From: Mycobacterium sp. | GTDB taxonomy: Bacteria > Actinomycetota > Actinomycetes > Mycobacteriales > Mycobacteriaceae | DNA: 64,000 nucleotides | Assembly (NCBI GenBank): GCA_016197405.1 | Contig: JACPVR010000032.1 | Coordinates: forward strand, 18,526-82,525 | Direction: 5' to 3' | Shown: piece after piece, positions 44,688-53,600 of the stretch | Layout: each line of letters starts with the position of its first letter | Numbering within the stretch: the stretch's first letter is position 1 | Notes under the pieces: model-generated | The model's database searches: none | The model's input: only the letters and a program-made list of their open reading frames with translations | What the model was told of the DNA's origin: nothing | Position numbers and translations under genes: made by a program

Positions 44688-45140
44688 TCACGCTGAAAGC
44701 GCCAGCCCCTCACCCTCGGGCTCGGAGTCGGTGGCCGCGGCCGGTCCGGCGACGTCGGCGTCGCCTGCGGGGCCGGCCTGCGATTGGCCGTGCTTCTCCA
44801 GTTTGGCGATATAGCGCGCGAGATCGGGACCGACGGCAACGGCCCGCAACTCCAACGACGAGCGGCGCACGCCCTCGCGGTCGTCGTACTCGTTGGTGTG
44901 CACATTGCCGACGGCGATGACGGCATCACCCTTCTTCAGGCTCGCCGCCACTCCGGTCACCAGGCGACCCCAGCAGTTGACGTTGACGAAAAGCGAGTCG
45001 CCCGGTTCCCAGTTGCCGTCGTCGGTGCGCCTGCGGGTATTGCTGGCCATCCGGAATTTCACGACGTCCTGATCGCCCACGGTGCGGCGCCGCGGGTCGG
45101 TGACGATGCGGCCGACGACGGTGATCGGTGTCTCGAACAT
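44688..45140 (-). CDS. ssbB: Single-stranded DNA-binding protein, secondary type (SsbB)
   Basis: 150 residues from the ATG at 45140 (GAAGGGA about 6 bases upstream). The OB-fold is recognisable: MFETPITVVGRIVTDPRRRTVGDQDVVKFRMASNTRRRTDDGNWEPGDSLFVNVNCWGRLVTGVAASLKKGDAVIAVGNVHTNEYDDREG. The C-terminal tail is acidic but lacks the DDDIPF tip used by the main Ssb to recruit partners. It corresponds to Rv2478c and M. smegmatis SsbB, which binds ssDNA and may serve in stress or recombination rather than general replication. Neighbouring ettA is downstream on the same strand. Confidence 0.9.
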   Translation of the reverse strand: MFETPITVVGRIVTDPRRRTVGDQDVVKFRMASNTRRRTDDGNWEPGDSLFVNVNCWGRLVTGVAASLKKGDAVIAVGNVHTNEYDDREGVRRSSLELRAVAVGPDLARYIAKLEKHGQSQAGPAGDADVAGPAAATDSEPEGEGLALSA

Positions 45141-45293
45141 GATGGTGTCCCTTCGGTGTGTTTGTCCGGCCGCACCCCTCGGTGCCGCCTGACCACATTC
45201 ACCGCCCAAGCACCGACGCCCGGGACCCACAGCCGACCGCGACGGCGGCCACCTGTGGATCAGCGCGCCTCTGGGGATAACCGTCGGATGGGA

Positions 45294-47489
45294 CTATCCG
45301 ATCACCGCGAGCCCGGCCAGTGCCGCCGGCAGCTCCTCGGTGTGCAGCACGCCGAGCCGCTGGGTGGCGCGGGTCAAGGCGACATAGAGCTCGGCCGCTC
45401 CACGCGGTCCCTCGGCGAGGATCCGGTGCGGCTGCACCACCAGCACGGCATCGAATTCCAGCCCTTTGGTCTCGGCAGGCGGCACCGCACCCGGCACGTC
45501 GGCGGGGCCGATCACCACCCAAGTTCCCGGACGCGTGGCTTCGTCGGCGATGAATTCCTGTACAGCACCGGCGAGTTCGGCTTCGGTGACGCGGCGCGAC
45601 CACGGCGGCACTCCACAGGCACGCACCGATTCCGGCGGCTGCACACCCGGGGCGAACTCGGCCAGCACCGCGGCGGCGACAGCCATGATCTCGGCGGGCG
45701 TGCGGTAGTTCACGGTCAGCGGCCGGTACACCCAGCGGTTCGGCACATAGGGCGCCATCATCTGCGCCCACGACTGGGCGCCCGCTGCCGACCGGCGCTG
45801 GGCCAGATCGCCGACGACGGTGAACGATTTGCCCGGGCAGCGCCGCATCAGCACCCGCCAATCCATCTCGGAGAGCTCCTGGGCCTCGTCGACGACGATG
45901 TGCCGGTAGGTCCAGTCACGGTCGGCGGCCGCGCGTTCGCCCAGCTCGCGCATATCGCGTTCCTCGAAGCGTTCGGCGAGGTCTTCGGCGTTGAGCATGT
46001 CCTGGGCCAGCAGTCGGTCCTCGTCGTCCATGAGGTCCTCGCGGCTGACCATGAGGTCGAGCACACCGGCGGCGTAGGCGGCTTCTTCCTGCTTCTCGCG
46101 TTCGGCGGCCGGGTCGGGTTTGACGCCCCCGATCAGGTCGATCAGTTCGTCGAGCAGCGGCACGTCCGAAACGGTCCAGGCCGTCCCGTCGGCGCGCCAC
46201 AGCGCGGGGTCGGCGCCCGCGGCGGCCAACCGGTCCGGAGACTCGTACAGCGAGGACAACAAGGCCTGCGGGGTCAGCACCGGCCACAGGTCTTCGAGCA
46301 GTGCGTTGAACGCCGTGTGGTCGGCCAGCTCGTCGAGCAGTTCGGCGCGCAGGTGCTCCCAGGCAGCCTTGTCCTCCCGGGTCAGCCAGCCTCGGCCGAT
46401 CTTGGCGATGGCCCGTTCGGTGAGCGCCCAGGTGAGCACATCGACGAAAACGTCACGAGCGTCGTTGTGCGGCAAGTCACTTGCGCGGGCTTCCTCGATC
46501 GCCCACCCGGCGGTGGGTCCGTCGATGTTGACGGTGACATCGGCGAGGTCGATGGACACCGGCTCCGGCGGCTGACGTTGGCGGTCGGCGATGGCGCCCG
46601 CCAGCACTTTCAGGATCTGCAGCGAGCCCTTGGCCCGCGCGACATCGGCAGCGTCCTCGGCGGTGACCTGCAGACCGGGCAGCAGATCACCCGGGGTCAT
46701 GAACACCACATTGGATTCGCCGAGCGATGGCAGCACGCGGTCGACGTGCCGCAGGAATGCCGGGTTGGGTCCGATCACCAGGACACCGTGGCGTTCCATC
46801 TGCTTGCGCTGGGTGTAGAGCAGATAGGCCACGCGATGCAACGCGACGACGGTCTTGCCGGTGCCGGGACCGCCCTCGATCACCAGCACGCCGGAATGGT
46901 CGAGACGGATGATCTCGTCCTGCTCGGCCTGGATGGTGGCCACGATGTCGCGCATACCGTCACCGCGCGGCGCGTTGACCGCCGCGAGCAGCGCCGAGTC
47001 CGCGCTGACGCCGCCTTCGACCGCCGCCGCGGCGTCAGGACGGCCGAAGACCTCGTCGGTGAACTCGACGACTCGGCGCCCGCGGGAGTGGAACTGCCTG
47101 CGCCGCCGCATGCTTTCCGGGCTGGCTGCGGTGGCGACATAGAAGGCACGTGCCGCCGGTGCCCGCCAGTCCAGCAGCAGCTGTTCGTAGTCGTCCTCGC
47201 CGAAAAGCCCGATGCGGCCGATGTAGAGCCGTTCACCGGCAACCGAGTCCAGCCGGCCGAAGCACAACCCGTTGTCGGCGACGTCGAGCCGTTTCATCTC
47301 CCGGGCCAGGGCGCGGACCTCGGCGTCGCGGTGCACGAAAGTGCCGCCGTCCTGCGCGTCGACATCGCCACGTAGTGCGGCGTCGTAGCCGGCCTTGGCC
47401 TGTGCCCGTTCGGCGTCGAGACGCTCGTAGAGCGCGGCGACGTAGTCGGCTTCGGACCGCAGTTCCTCGTCATAACCCTGAATTGACAT
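45294..47489 (-). CDS. HelD/HelR-like RNA polymerase-associated UvrD-type helicase
   Basis: 731 residues from the ATG at 47489, with AAGGAG four bases upstream. N-terminal coiled coil (EELRSEADYVAALYERLDAERAQAKAGYDAALRG, about residues 5-40) as in HelD proteins that reach into the RNA polymerase channel; Walker A GGPGTGKTVVALHR at about residue 210; a large helical insertion; Walker B region IVVDEAQELSEMDWRVLMRRCP; and motif VI-like YVALTRATQRLGVLH near the end. HelD/HelR proteins recycle stalled RNA polymerase, and HelR-type members displace rifamycins. Whether this one is of the rifamycin-protective type cannot be told. No rifamycin-associated element (RAE) was seen upstream. Confidence 0.88.
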   Translation of the reverse strand: MSIQGYDEELRSEADYVAALYERLDAERAQAKAGYDAALRGDVDAQDGGTFVHRDAEVRALAREMKRLDVADNGLCFGRLDSVAGERLYIGRIGLFGEDDYEQLLLDWRAPAARAFYVATAASPESMRRRRQFHSRGRRVVEFTDEVFGRPDAAAAVEGGVSADSALLAAVNAPRGDGMRDIVATIQAEQDEIIRLDHSGVLVIEGGPGTGKTVVALHRVAYLLYTQRKQMERHGVLVIGPNPAFLRHVDRVLPSLGESNVVFMTPGDLLPGLQVTAEDAADVARAKGSLQILKVLAGAIADRQRQPPEPVSIDLADVTVNIDGPTAGWAIEEARASDLPHNDARDVFVDVLTWALTERAIAKIGRGWLTREDKAAWEHLRAELLDELADHTAFNALLEDLWPVLTPQALLSSLYESPDRLAAAGADPALWRADGTAWTVSDVPLLDELIDLIGGVKPDPAAEREKQEEAAYAAGVLDLMVSREDLMDDEDRLLAQDMLNAEDLAERFEERDMRELGERAAADRDWTYRHIVVDEAQELSEMDWRVLMRRCPGKSFTVVGDLAQRRSAAGAQSWAQMMAPYVPNRWVYRPLTVNYRTPAEIMAVAAAVLAEFAPGVQPPESVRACGVPPWSRRVTEAELAGAVQEFIADEATRPGTWVVIGPADVPGAVPPAETKGLEFDAVLVVQPHRILAEGPRGAAELYVALTRATQRLGVLHTEELPAALAGLAVIG

Positions 47490-47522
47490 GTACTCCTTAG
47501 CTTTTCCTGCCCACCGGATGCC

Positions 47523-47547
47523 GGGGAAGGCGCACAGTCGCCTCCCC
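47523..47547. repeat. Hairpin upstream of the HelD-like gene
   Basis: GGGGAAGGCG (47523-47532), loop CACAGT, CGCCTCCCC (47539-47547): a stem with one bulged A, between the CopD-CtaG gene (stop at 47562) and the HelD-like start (47489), both on the minus strand. It could terminate the upstream gene or sit in the 5' leader of the helicase mRNA. Confidence 0.55.
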
Positions 47548-47561
47548 ATTGTCGGTCATCG

Positions 47562-49565
47562 CTAGGTGTTGCGCCCGTCGCGGCGAGCCATCTCGGCCAG
47601 CATCGCGTTGTACGCGGCCAGATCGGCGTCATGGTCGCGGTCGGCGGCCCGGTCCATCCGCGTCGCGGTGCGCTTGTCGCTGCGGCTCCACTGGACCAGC
47701 AGGGCGATCATCACCACCACCAGTGGTACTTCACCTGCAGCCCAAGCGATTCCACCACCCAACCGTTGATCGCCGAGCAGGTCGGTGTGCCATGGCAACT
47801 GTAGCGACCGATAGAAGCTCTCGCCGAGCACCTGCTGGGTACCCATCAACACCACACCGAAGAAGGCGTGCATCGGCAGCGAGGCGAAAACCATCCCCAG
47901 CTTGGCCAGATGCGGTATCGGCCGCGGGGTGGGATCGATACCGATCACGACCCAGTAGAAGAGGTAACCCGAGGCCAGAAAGTGCAGGTTCATCGCGACA
48001 TGTGCGGCATGGTTGTCCACCGCGGCGCTGAAGATCCCGCCGAAGTACAACCCGTAGAAGCCGACGATGAACAACGCGGTGGCGATGAACGGATTGGTGA
48101 AGAACTGCGAGACCCTGCTGTGCAGCGCGGCCAGTAGCCATTCCCGCATCCCGGGTGGGTCCAAGCGCCCGGCGGCGGGCAGCGCCCGCAGCGCCAGCGT
48201 CACCGGTGCGCCCAGCACCAGCAGGATCGGGATCAGCATCGACAGCAGCATGTGGGCGGCCATGTGCATGCTGAACATCGCCGGCATATACCGCCCGACC
48301 CCCGAGGACGTGGTGAACAGCAGCAGTGCGCACCCCAGCAGCCAGGCCAGCACGCGTCCGGCCGGCCAGGCGTCGCCACGGCGGCGTAGCCGTCGCACCC
48401 CGGCCAGATACACCAGCGCCAGCACCAGCGCCGCAGTGCCGAAGATCAGATCGAAACGCCAGTCGAACAGCACCCGCGCGACCGTCGGCGGCCCGGAGAA
48501 GTCGTAGCCGATCTCCACCTCCGGGATGCTCGGATTGACCACCCGCGGCGGTGGTGGCGGGGTGCGCCCCAGCGCGACCGCGACGCCGAAGGTCAGGCCG
48601 AAGATCGCCGCCTCGACCAGCGCGAGCCGGATCAGCGGGCCGCGGGCCTGCGGGTTGGCCTGCAGGGCGGCCACGCCTGACCGGCGCTGCCGCCACCCGA
48701 GGAACCCCAGCACGCACAACGCCACCATTTTCACGACCACCAACGCGCCGTACTGCGAGTTCACCAGGTCACCGACGCGAATCCGGACCAGCGCGTTGAC
48801 CAGGCCCGACACCGCCATCGCCACGAAACACCACAGGGCGACGGCGGAGAACCGGCGCGCCGCCAGGTCGGCATGCTCACCCGCGCGCAGCGCGTGCGTG
48901 AGCAACGCCAGCAGACCGCCGGCCCACAACGCGGCCGCGAACAGGTGGATCAGCAGGCTGTTGGTGCCCAGGTCGTGCGCGCCGCCCGCCGACGAATGCC
49001 CCGTCAGACCCAGCGGGATGAGCGTCACCAGCGAAGCCGCGAACAACACCGGAGTCCAGGACCACCGCAACACCGGGATGCTCACGATCGTCACGGCCGC
49101 GGCCAAGAACGCCGTCCACCGCCAGGCGCCGGCGATGTCGACGAGGCTGGCGACCGACCAGATCGACGTCGGGCTCAGGTGCTCCAGCAGCGGTTGACCG
49201 GACACATCGGAGATGGTCAGCGGCACCAGCAGCGCAGCGCACACCGTCCAGACCCCCGCGGCGATGGTGCCGGTGCGCAGTGCGCGGTAGCCCGCCACAT
49301 CGAGCACACCGGAGTCCTGCGGCGGCACGAAGAACGCCGCGAACAGAAACGATCCGACTGCCAGGACCGCGGCGATCTCCCCCGCGGCGCGCACGAAGGG
49401 CAGGCCGATGGTGGTGACCGGACCCGGGTCGGGCAGTCCGGTGGCAGTCAGCGCATCGGCGAGCGCCAGCGCGCCGAGGCCGGCGGCGGTGCAGCCGGCG
49501 AGCAGGCCTACGCCCAGCAGGACGGGCCACACCGACGCGCGCCGGTTGGTGGCAGGGGCAATCAC
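47562..49565 (-). CDS. CopD-CtaG fusion membrane protein (copper/cytochrome oxidase assembly type)
   Basis: 667 residues, starting with GTG. The N-terminal half (about residues 10-310) has eight or more helices of the CopD family (GLPFVRAAGEIAAVLAVGSFLFAAFF; HLFAAALWAGGLLALLTHALR). A Pro-rich linker (RTPPPPPPRVVN) leads to a C-terminal caa3-type CtaG domain (about 350-610) with conserved His in MFSMHMAAHMLLSMLIP, HVAMNLHFLASGYLFYWVVIGIDP and MHAFFGVVLM. Such fusions (Rv0102 type) are taken as copper-handling factors for cytochrome oxidase biogenesis. Inner membrane. A CtaJ-like oxidase subunit is encoded 13 kb away, but no oxidase genes are adjacent. Confidence 0.88.
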   Translation of the reverse strand: MIAPATNRRASVWPVLLGVGLLAGCTAAGLGALALADALTATGLPDPGPVTTIGLPFVRAAGEIAAVLAVGSFLFAAFFVPPQDSGVLDVAGYRALRTGTIAAGVWTVCAALLVPLTISDVSGQPLLEHLSPTSIWSVASLVDIAGAWRWTAFLAAAVTIVSIPVLRWSWTPVLFAASLVTLIPLGLTGHSSAGGAHDLGTNSLLIHLFAAALWAGGLLALLTHALRAGEHADLAARRFSAVALWCFVAMAVSGLVNALVRIRVGDLVNSQYGALVVVKMVALCVLGFLGWRQRRSGVAALQANPQARGPLIRLALVEAAIFGLTFGVAVALGRTPPPPPRVVNPSIPEVEIGYDFSGPPTVARVLFDWRFDLIFGTAALVLALVYLAGVRRLRRRGDAWPAGRVLAWLLGCALLLFTTSSGVGRYMPAMFSMHMAAHMLLSMLIPILLVLGAPVTLALRALPAAGRLDPPGMREWLLAALHSRVSQFFTNPFIATALFIVGFYGLYFGGIFSAAVDNHAAHVAMNLHFLASGYLFYWVVIGIDPTPRPIPHLAKLGMVFASLPMHAFFGVVLMGTQQVLGESFYRSLQLPWHTDLLGDQRLGGGIAWAAGEVPLVVVMIALLVQWSRSDKRTATRMDRAADRDHDADLAAYNAMLAEMARRDGRNT

Positions 49566-49587
49566 CCGTCCAGCGTATGGCCCGCAG

Positions 49588-51930
49588 TCAGGAGGTCCGG
49601 CGGCCGGATCGCCGAGCTGCGGCTTCGCGCTCGAAGAACTGCTCGCGGGAGATCACGTTGATCCGGTCCATATCGGCCAGGATGCCCCGAAGCTCGGAAA
49701 CGAATGCGCGGCGCCGATCGCCGAGATCGGGTGCGGGGGTCAGCAGAGCCTGGTCGGCGGCGACCTGACGGGCGGTGGCGAACAGCAGTGCCGACACCGA
49801 CTCGTTGCTGCGGATCAGCGTCTGCGCGGCGTACTGGCGGCCCACGCCGAGCGCCCGTTCGGTGAGTTCCTTCTCACCGACTTCGGGCTCGGCGTCGCGC
49901 AGCACGTCGGCGACGATCTCATAGGCCTCGATGAACGGGCGCAGCATCGAGTGCGCCATCAGGGGGCGCTTGTCGTGCAGCAGCCGGCCGATGTCCTCGC
50001 CGCCCGCGACCTGGGTCTCCCAGTCCTGATGCCACGCCATCTCGTCGGCGATGTGCGCACGAAACGCCGCTGAATCGGCGAAGTAGAAGTCGAACTTCAG
50101 CAGATCACGCAGCCGCATCACCTGGTACCAGAAGGCCTCGATCCGGTCGCCGTCGGCGCGGTCGGCGTAGGCCAGTGCCAGTTCGACGATCGAGGTCTCC
50201 AGGAACGCGTGGATGAGGGTGTTGCGGTAGAACGCCGCCTCGTGTTCGTTTTCCGGGGCGATGCGCCAGACGGGTTGCCGGCCGCCGTCGATCCGGGTCA
50301 CCGGATGCCCGCCCGACAGGGCGTCGAGCGCCGAACGGACCCCTTCTTCGGTCCGCAACCGCAGCAGGCTGTCGGTCATCGGCATCTGCTGGCGCTCAAG
50401 GTAATCCAACGAGTCCTGAACGGTGTGGTGCACTTGGCCCAGTGTCATTGCGGCACCGTTGGTGACCAGCAGCAGCGCCGACACCAGACCGGTGGCGTTG
50501 ATCGGGGTGGCCTGCAGGATGCGCCAGGCCACTTCGAACGCCATCTTCTGCAGCGCTAGGCGTTTGGCGTCGGGGTTCTCCGACATCTCCCCGTGTGGCG
50601 ACCCGAGATACTGGCGCATCGAGACCGCTTCGGGGAAGCGGACGTAGATCTTGCCGAAGTTGCGTTCACCCTGGGCTTTGATGAATTTGTACAACCACTT
50701 GGCACCCTCGGGTGTCTTCTGGCCGCCGCGCGCATAGGCCGCGTATTCGCGGGTTTCGTGCAGTTGGTCGAAGCTGATCGACACCGGCTGCAACAGGATG
50801 TCCTCACTGCGGCCGTCGAGGTAGGCGTCAGCGACGTAGCTGAGCAGACCGAGCTTGGGCGGCAACATCTTTCCGGTCCGCGAGCGGGTGCCCTCGATCG
50901 ACCAGCTGAGGTTGAAGCGTTTCTGGACGATGTAGCCGACGAACTGCCGCAGCACGTACTTGTACAGCGGGTCGTCGAGCTTGCGGCGGATGAAGATGAC
51001 GCCGGAGCGGCGCATCAGCGGACCCATGAAACCGAAGGACAGGTTGATGCCGGCGAAGGTGTGCACCGGCGGCAGCTTGTTCTCCTGCATCGCCACCGGG
51101 ACGATCGCACCGTCGAGGTAGGAGCGGTGGCTGAACAACAGCACTGCCGGGTGGGTCTCCAGTGAATGCCGCATCGACTCGATCTCGATGGAGTCGTAGT
51201 CGATGTGCGGGTCGAATCCCCGGCTGAAGAGGGCCCGGCCCAGGTTGGGCATGAGGTCGACCGAGAAGCGGCTCCACCCGGTCGCCAGTTCGTCGAGCAT
51301 GGCCTCGGCGGTTTCCGGGGTGGCGCCGGGGATCTTCTGCAGGCCTTCGATGAACCGCGACGACGCCATCAGCTCGTCGGTGATCAGCCGTGGCGATTTG
51401 TATTCCGGGCCGAGCAACCGCAGTTCGATGCGTTCGATCGCCAGGCTGGCCCGGCGGAGCACGAATCGGGCGAAGTCCCTTGGGCTTTCGCCGGTGGTGT
51501 GTTCCTGCCACTGTTGACGAAGCTCGGAGATCTTGGCGGGTTCACCGGCCACGACGCGGGCCCGCGACGGATCCTTCCGCAGGATCCGTCGCTGGATCAG
51601 CTCGGGAGGGCGGTAGGTTTCGCGACCCGATATCAGGCCGACGACCTTGACCCGGGTGGGCAGGCCGCCGGGCACCCAGAAAACGCGGACCGGGAACACC
51701 AGCCGGTCGTCACCGGTCTCGAGCTGTTCGACCAGCTGGGCGACCACGCCGGCGGGCGGTTCGGCGCCGGGCAGTTGCAGGACTTCGATATCGGCGTCGG
51801 GATGTTCGCGGCGCTGCCGGATCACCCAGTCGTTGAGCAGATCCAGTTCGGCCGGCGACGACACCGACGCGAGGACCAACGCGTCGCCGCTGATGGCGAC
51901 CGCGGGCAGGTCGTCGGTCCGTCCGGTCAT
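49588..51930 (-). CDS. plsB2: Glycerol-3-phosphate 1-O-acyltransferase PlsB2
   Basis: 780 residues (Rv2482c equivalent). Transfers an acyl chain to sn-1 of glycerol 3-phosphate, the first step of phospholipid and triacylglycerol synthesis at the inner membrane. Acyltransferase motifs: FSHRSYLDG (HX4D catalytic pair, about residue 272), GVIFIRRKLDDPLYKYVLRQFVGYI (G3P binding), SIEGTRSRTGKMLPPKLG (block III) and VSISFDQL (block IV). The long N- and C-terminal regions match bacterial PlsB size. Its stop codon region overlaps nothing upstream, but the downstream order plsC-plsB2 is tight: plsC's stop overlaps the plsB2 start by 4 bases. Confidence 0.96.
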   Translation of the reverse strand: MTGRTDDLPAVAISGDALVLASVSSPAELDLLNDWVIRQRREHPDADIEVLQLPGAEPPAGVVAQLVEQLETGDDRLVFPVRVFWVPGGLPTRVKVVGLISGRETYRPPELIQRRILRKDPSRARVVAGEPAKISELRQQWQEHTTGESPRDFARFVLRRASLAIERIELRLLGPEYKSPRLITDELMASSRFIEGLQKIPGATPETAEAMLDELATGWSRFSVDLMPNLGRALFSRGFDPHIDYDSIEIESMRHSLETHPAVLLFSHRSYLDGAIVPVAMQENKLPPVHTFAGINLSFGFMGPLMRRSGVIFIRRKLDDPLYKYVLRQFVGYIVQKRFNLSWSIEGTRSRTGKMLPPKLGLLSYVADAYLDGRSEDILLQPVSISFDQLHETREYAAYARGGQKTPEGAKWLYKFIKAQGERNFGKIYVRFPEAVSMRQYLGSPHGEMSENPDAKRLALQKMAFEVAWRILQATPINATGLVSALLLVTNGAAMTLGQVHHTVQDSLDYLERQQMPMTDSLLRLRTEEGVRSALDALSGGHPVTRIDGGRQPVWRIAPENEHEAAFYRNTLIHAFLETSIVELALAYADRADGDRIEAFWYQVMRLRDLLKFDFYFADSAAFRAHIADEMAWHQDWETQVAGGEDIGRLLHDKRPLMAHSMLRPFIEAYEIVADVLRDAEPEVGEKELTERALGVGRQYAAQTLIRSNESVSALLFATARQVAADQALLTPAPDLGDRRRAFVSELRGILADMDRINVISREQFFEREAAARRSGRRTS

Positions 51931-53600
51931 TGCCGTCCTCGCGGGGTCTGACGGGCCGGGTCGGTCGCGGCACCGTTGGTGTCGGCCTTGTTCACCGCTG
52001 TCTTCTTTGCGGCGGCCTTCTTCACCGGCGCTTTCTTGGCGGCGGCCTTCTTGGCGGGCGCTTTCTTCGCGGCGGCCTTCTTGGCGGGCGTCTTCTTGGC
52101 GGGCGCTTTCTTGGCCGGCGGCTTCACATAGGGCGCGGTGTCGGGCAGCTCGTCGACGGGCCAGTTCTTCAAGGTGTCCAGATACAGCTGGCGGATTCCC
52201 GCGATGCGTTCACCCAGATCGTCAACGGTCCACTCGTCGGTCGGAATCGGCGGGAACACAGCCACATCCACGGTCCCAGGATGGATGGTCGACGAATCCC
52301 TGGAGGCGATGACCTGCGCGTTGCGGATCACGACCGGCACGATCGGGATGCCCGCCGTCATGGCGATGCGGAACGGGCCCTTCTTGAACGGGCCCACCTC
52401 GGTGGTGTCGAGCCGGGTCCCTTCTGGCGCTATCACCACCGAAATGCCCTTCTTGGCAAGCTCTTCCACCTTGTGCAGGCTCTCCACCGCCGCCTTGCTG
52501 TCGTCGCGGTCGATGAACACCGCGTCCATCAGCTTGCCGAGCGTGCCGACGAACGGATCGCTTTCGAGCTCCTTCTTGCCGACGCCGGTGAAGTTGTCGC
52601 GCACCAGCGCACTGGTGATCACCGGGTCGATGTTGTTGCGGTGGTTGAAGATGAACACCGCAGGCCGTTGCGCTGTCAGATTCTCCTTGCCCAGCACGTT
52701 GAGGTTGACACCGCTGGCGGCCAGCAACGTGGGTCCCCAGTTGCCGGTGAAGAAGTTGACTCCGCGACGCCTGCTGCGGGTCAACAGCCCCCACCCGACG
52801 GCACCCGCGGCGATCGGCACCATCGACCCCACGCCGGCCAGGGTGCGCAGCGTTCCGGTCAGGCCGGGACCGCCGCGGCTGCTGAACCGGGTGACCGGCC
52901 AGCCGCGCTGTTTGGCCACGGCGGCCATCTTGCCCTCGGGGTTGGTGGGCCGCGGATTTCCGACGAGGTACATCAGCGCGACGTCCTCGTCGCCGTCGGC
53001 GTAGAAGTAGCTCTGCTTGAGGTCGATATCGCGTTCGGAGGCGAACCGCTGCACCGCGTTGGCCTTGCCCGGTCCCCACAGGATCGGTTTGAGCACCTTG
53101 CCGGTGAGCATGCCGTCGTCGTCGAGCTCGAAACGGTTGGTCAAGGTGTTGTCGATACCGAGGAAACGCGCGACCGGCTCCACCTGGATGGTCAACGCAG
53201 ACGAGCTCAGGCACACGGTGTGACCGCGATCCATGTGCGCGCGCACCAGTTCCCGCATCTCGGGGTAGATCCGCGATTCGATCTTCTGCCGGAACAGCCG
53301 CTCCCCCATCTCGTCGAGATCGGACAGCGAACGACCGCGCATCGCGCCCGACGCGGCGTGGATCAGATCCTCGAATTCCGAGCGCCCCAGTTGGTGGTTG
53401 AGCCCGGCCTGGATCATGCCGATGAAGTCGCCGATACCCATCTGCCGGCTCAGGAACTGCTCCTGGGTGAGGATGACGCCGGTGAACCCGGCCACCAGGG
53501 TGCCGTCGAGGTCGAAGAACGCCCCGATGTGACTGCCCTCCGGGCTGGCCATGACCTCGGCGACCGATCCTGGCAGTCGCATTTCGCTGGGGGTGCTCAT
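51927..53600 (-). CDS. plsC: Bifunctional HAD-IB hydrolase / 1-acylglycerol-3-phosphate acyltransferase PlsC
   Basis: 557 residues (Rv2483c equivalent). N-terminal HAD-IB phosphatase domain (about residues 20-240): GAFFDLDGTLVAGF with the nucleophile Asp, SSSALTIQVEPVARFLG, YADGDEDVALM. C-terminal PlsC domain (about 290-490): FNHRNNIDPVI (HX4D), EGTRLDTTEVGPFKKGPFRIAM and IPIVPVVIRNAQVI. The order suggests acylation of lysophosphatidate coupled to a phosphatase step, as proposed for this fusion. The last about 55 residues are a histone H1-like Lys/Ala/Pro repeat (PAKKAPAKKTPAKKAAAKK), unusual for a membrane enzyme. Coupled by 4-base overlaps to the WS/DGAT gene upstream and plsB2 downstream. 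Confidence 0.94.
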   Translation of the reverse strand: MSTPSEMRLPGSVAEVMASPEGSHIGAFFDLDGTLVAGFTGVILTQEQFLSRQMGIGDFIGMIQAGLNHQLGRSEFEDLIHAASGAMRGRSLSDLDEMGERLFRQKIESRIYPEMRELVRAHMDRGHTVCLSSSALTIQVEPVARFLGIDNTLTNRFELDDDGMLTGKVLKPILWGPGKANAVQRFASERDIDLKQSYFYADGDEDVALMYLVGNPRPTNPEGKMAAVAKQRGWPVTRFSSRGGPGLTGTLRTLAGVGSMVPIAAGAVGWGLLTRSRRRGVNFFTGNWGPTLLAASGVNLNVLGKENLTAQRPAVFIFNHRNNIDPVITSALVRDNFTGVGKKELESDPFVGTLGKLMDAVFIDRDDSKAAVESLHKVEELAKKGISVVIAPEGTRLDTTEVGPFKKGPFRIAMTAGIPIVPVVIRNAQVIASRDSSTIHPGTVDVAVFPPIPTDEWTVDDLGERIAGIRQLYLDTLKNWPVDELPDTAPYVKPPAKKAPAKKTPAKKAAAKKAPAKKAAAKKAPVKKAAAKKTAVNKADTNGAATDPARQTPRGRQ

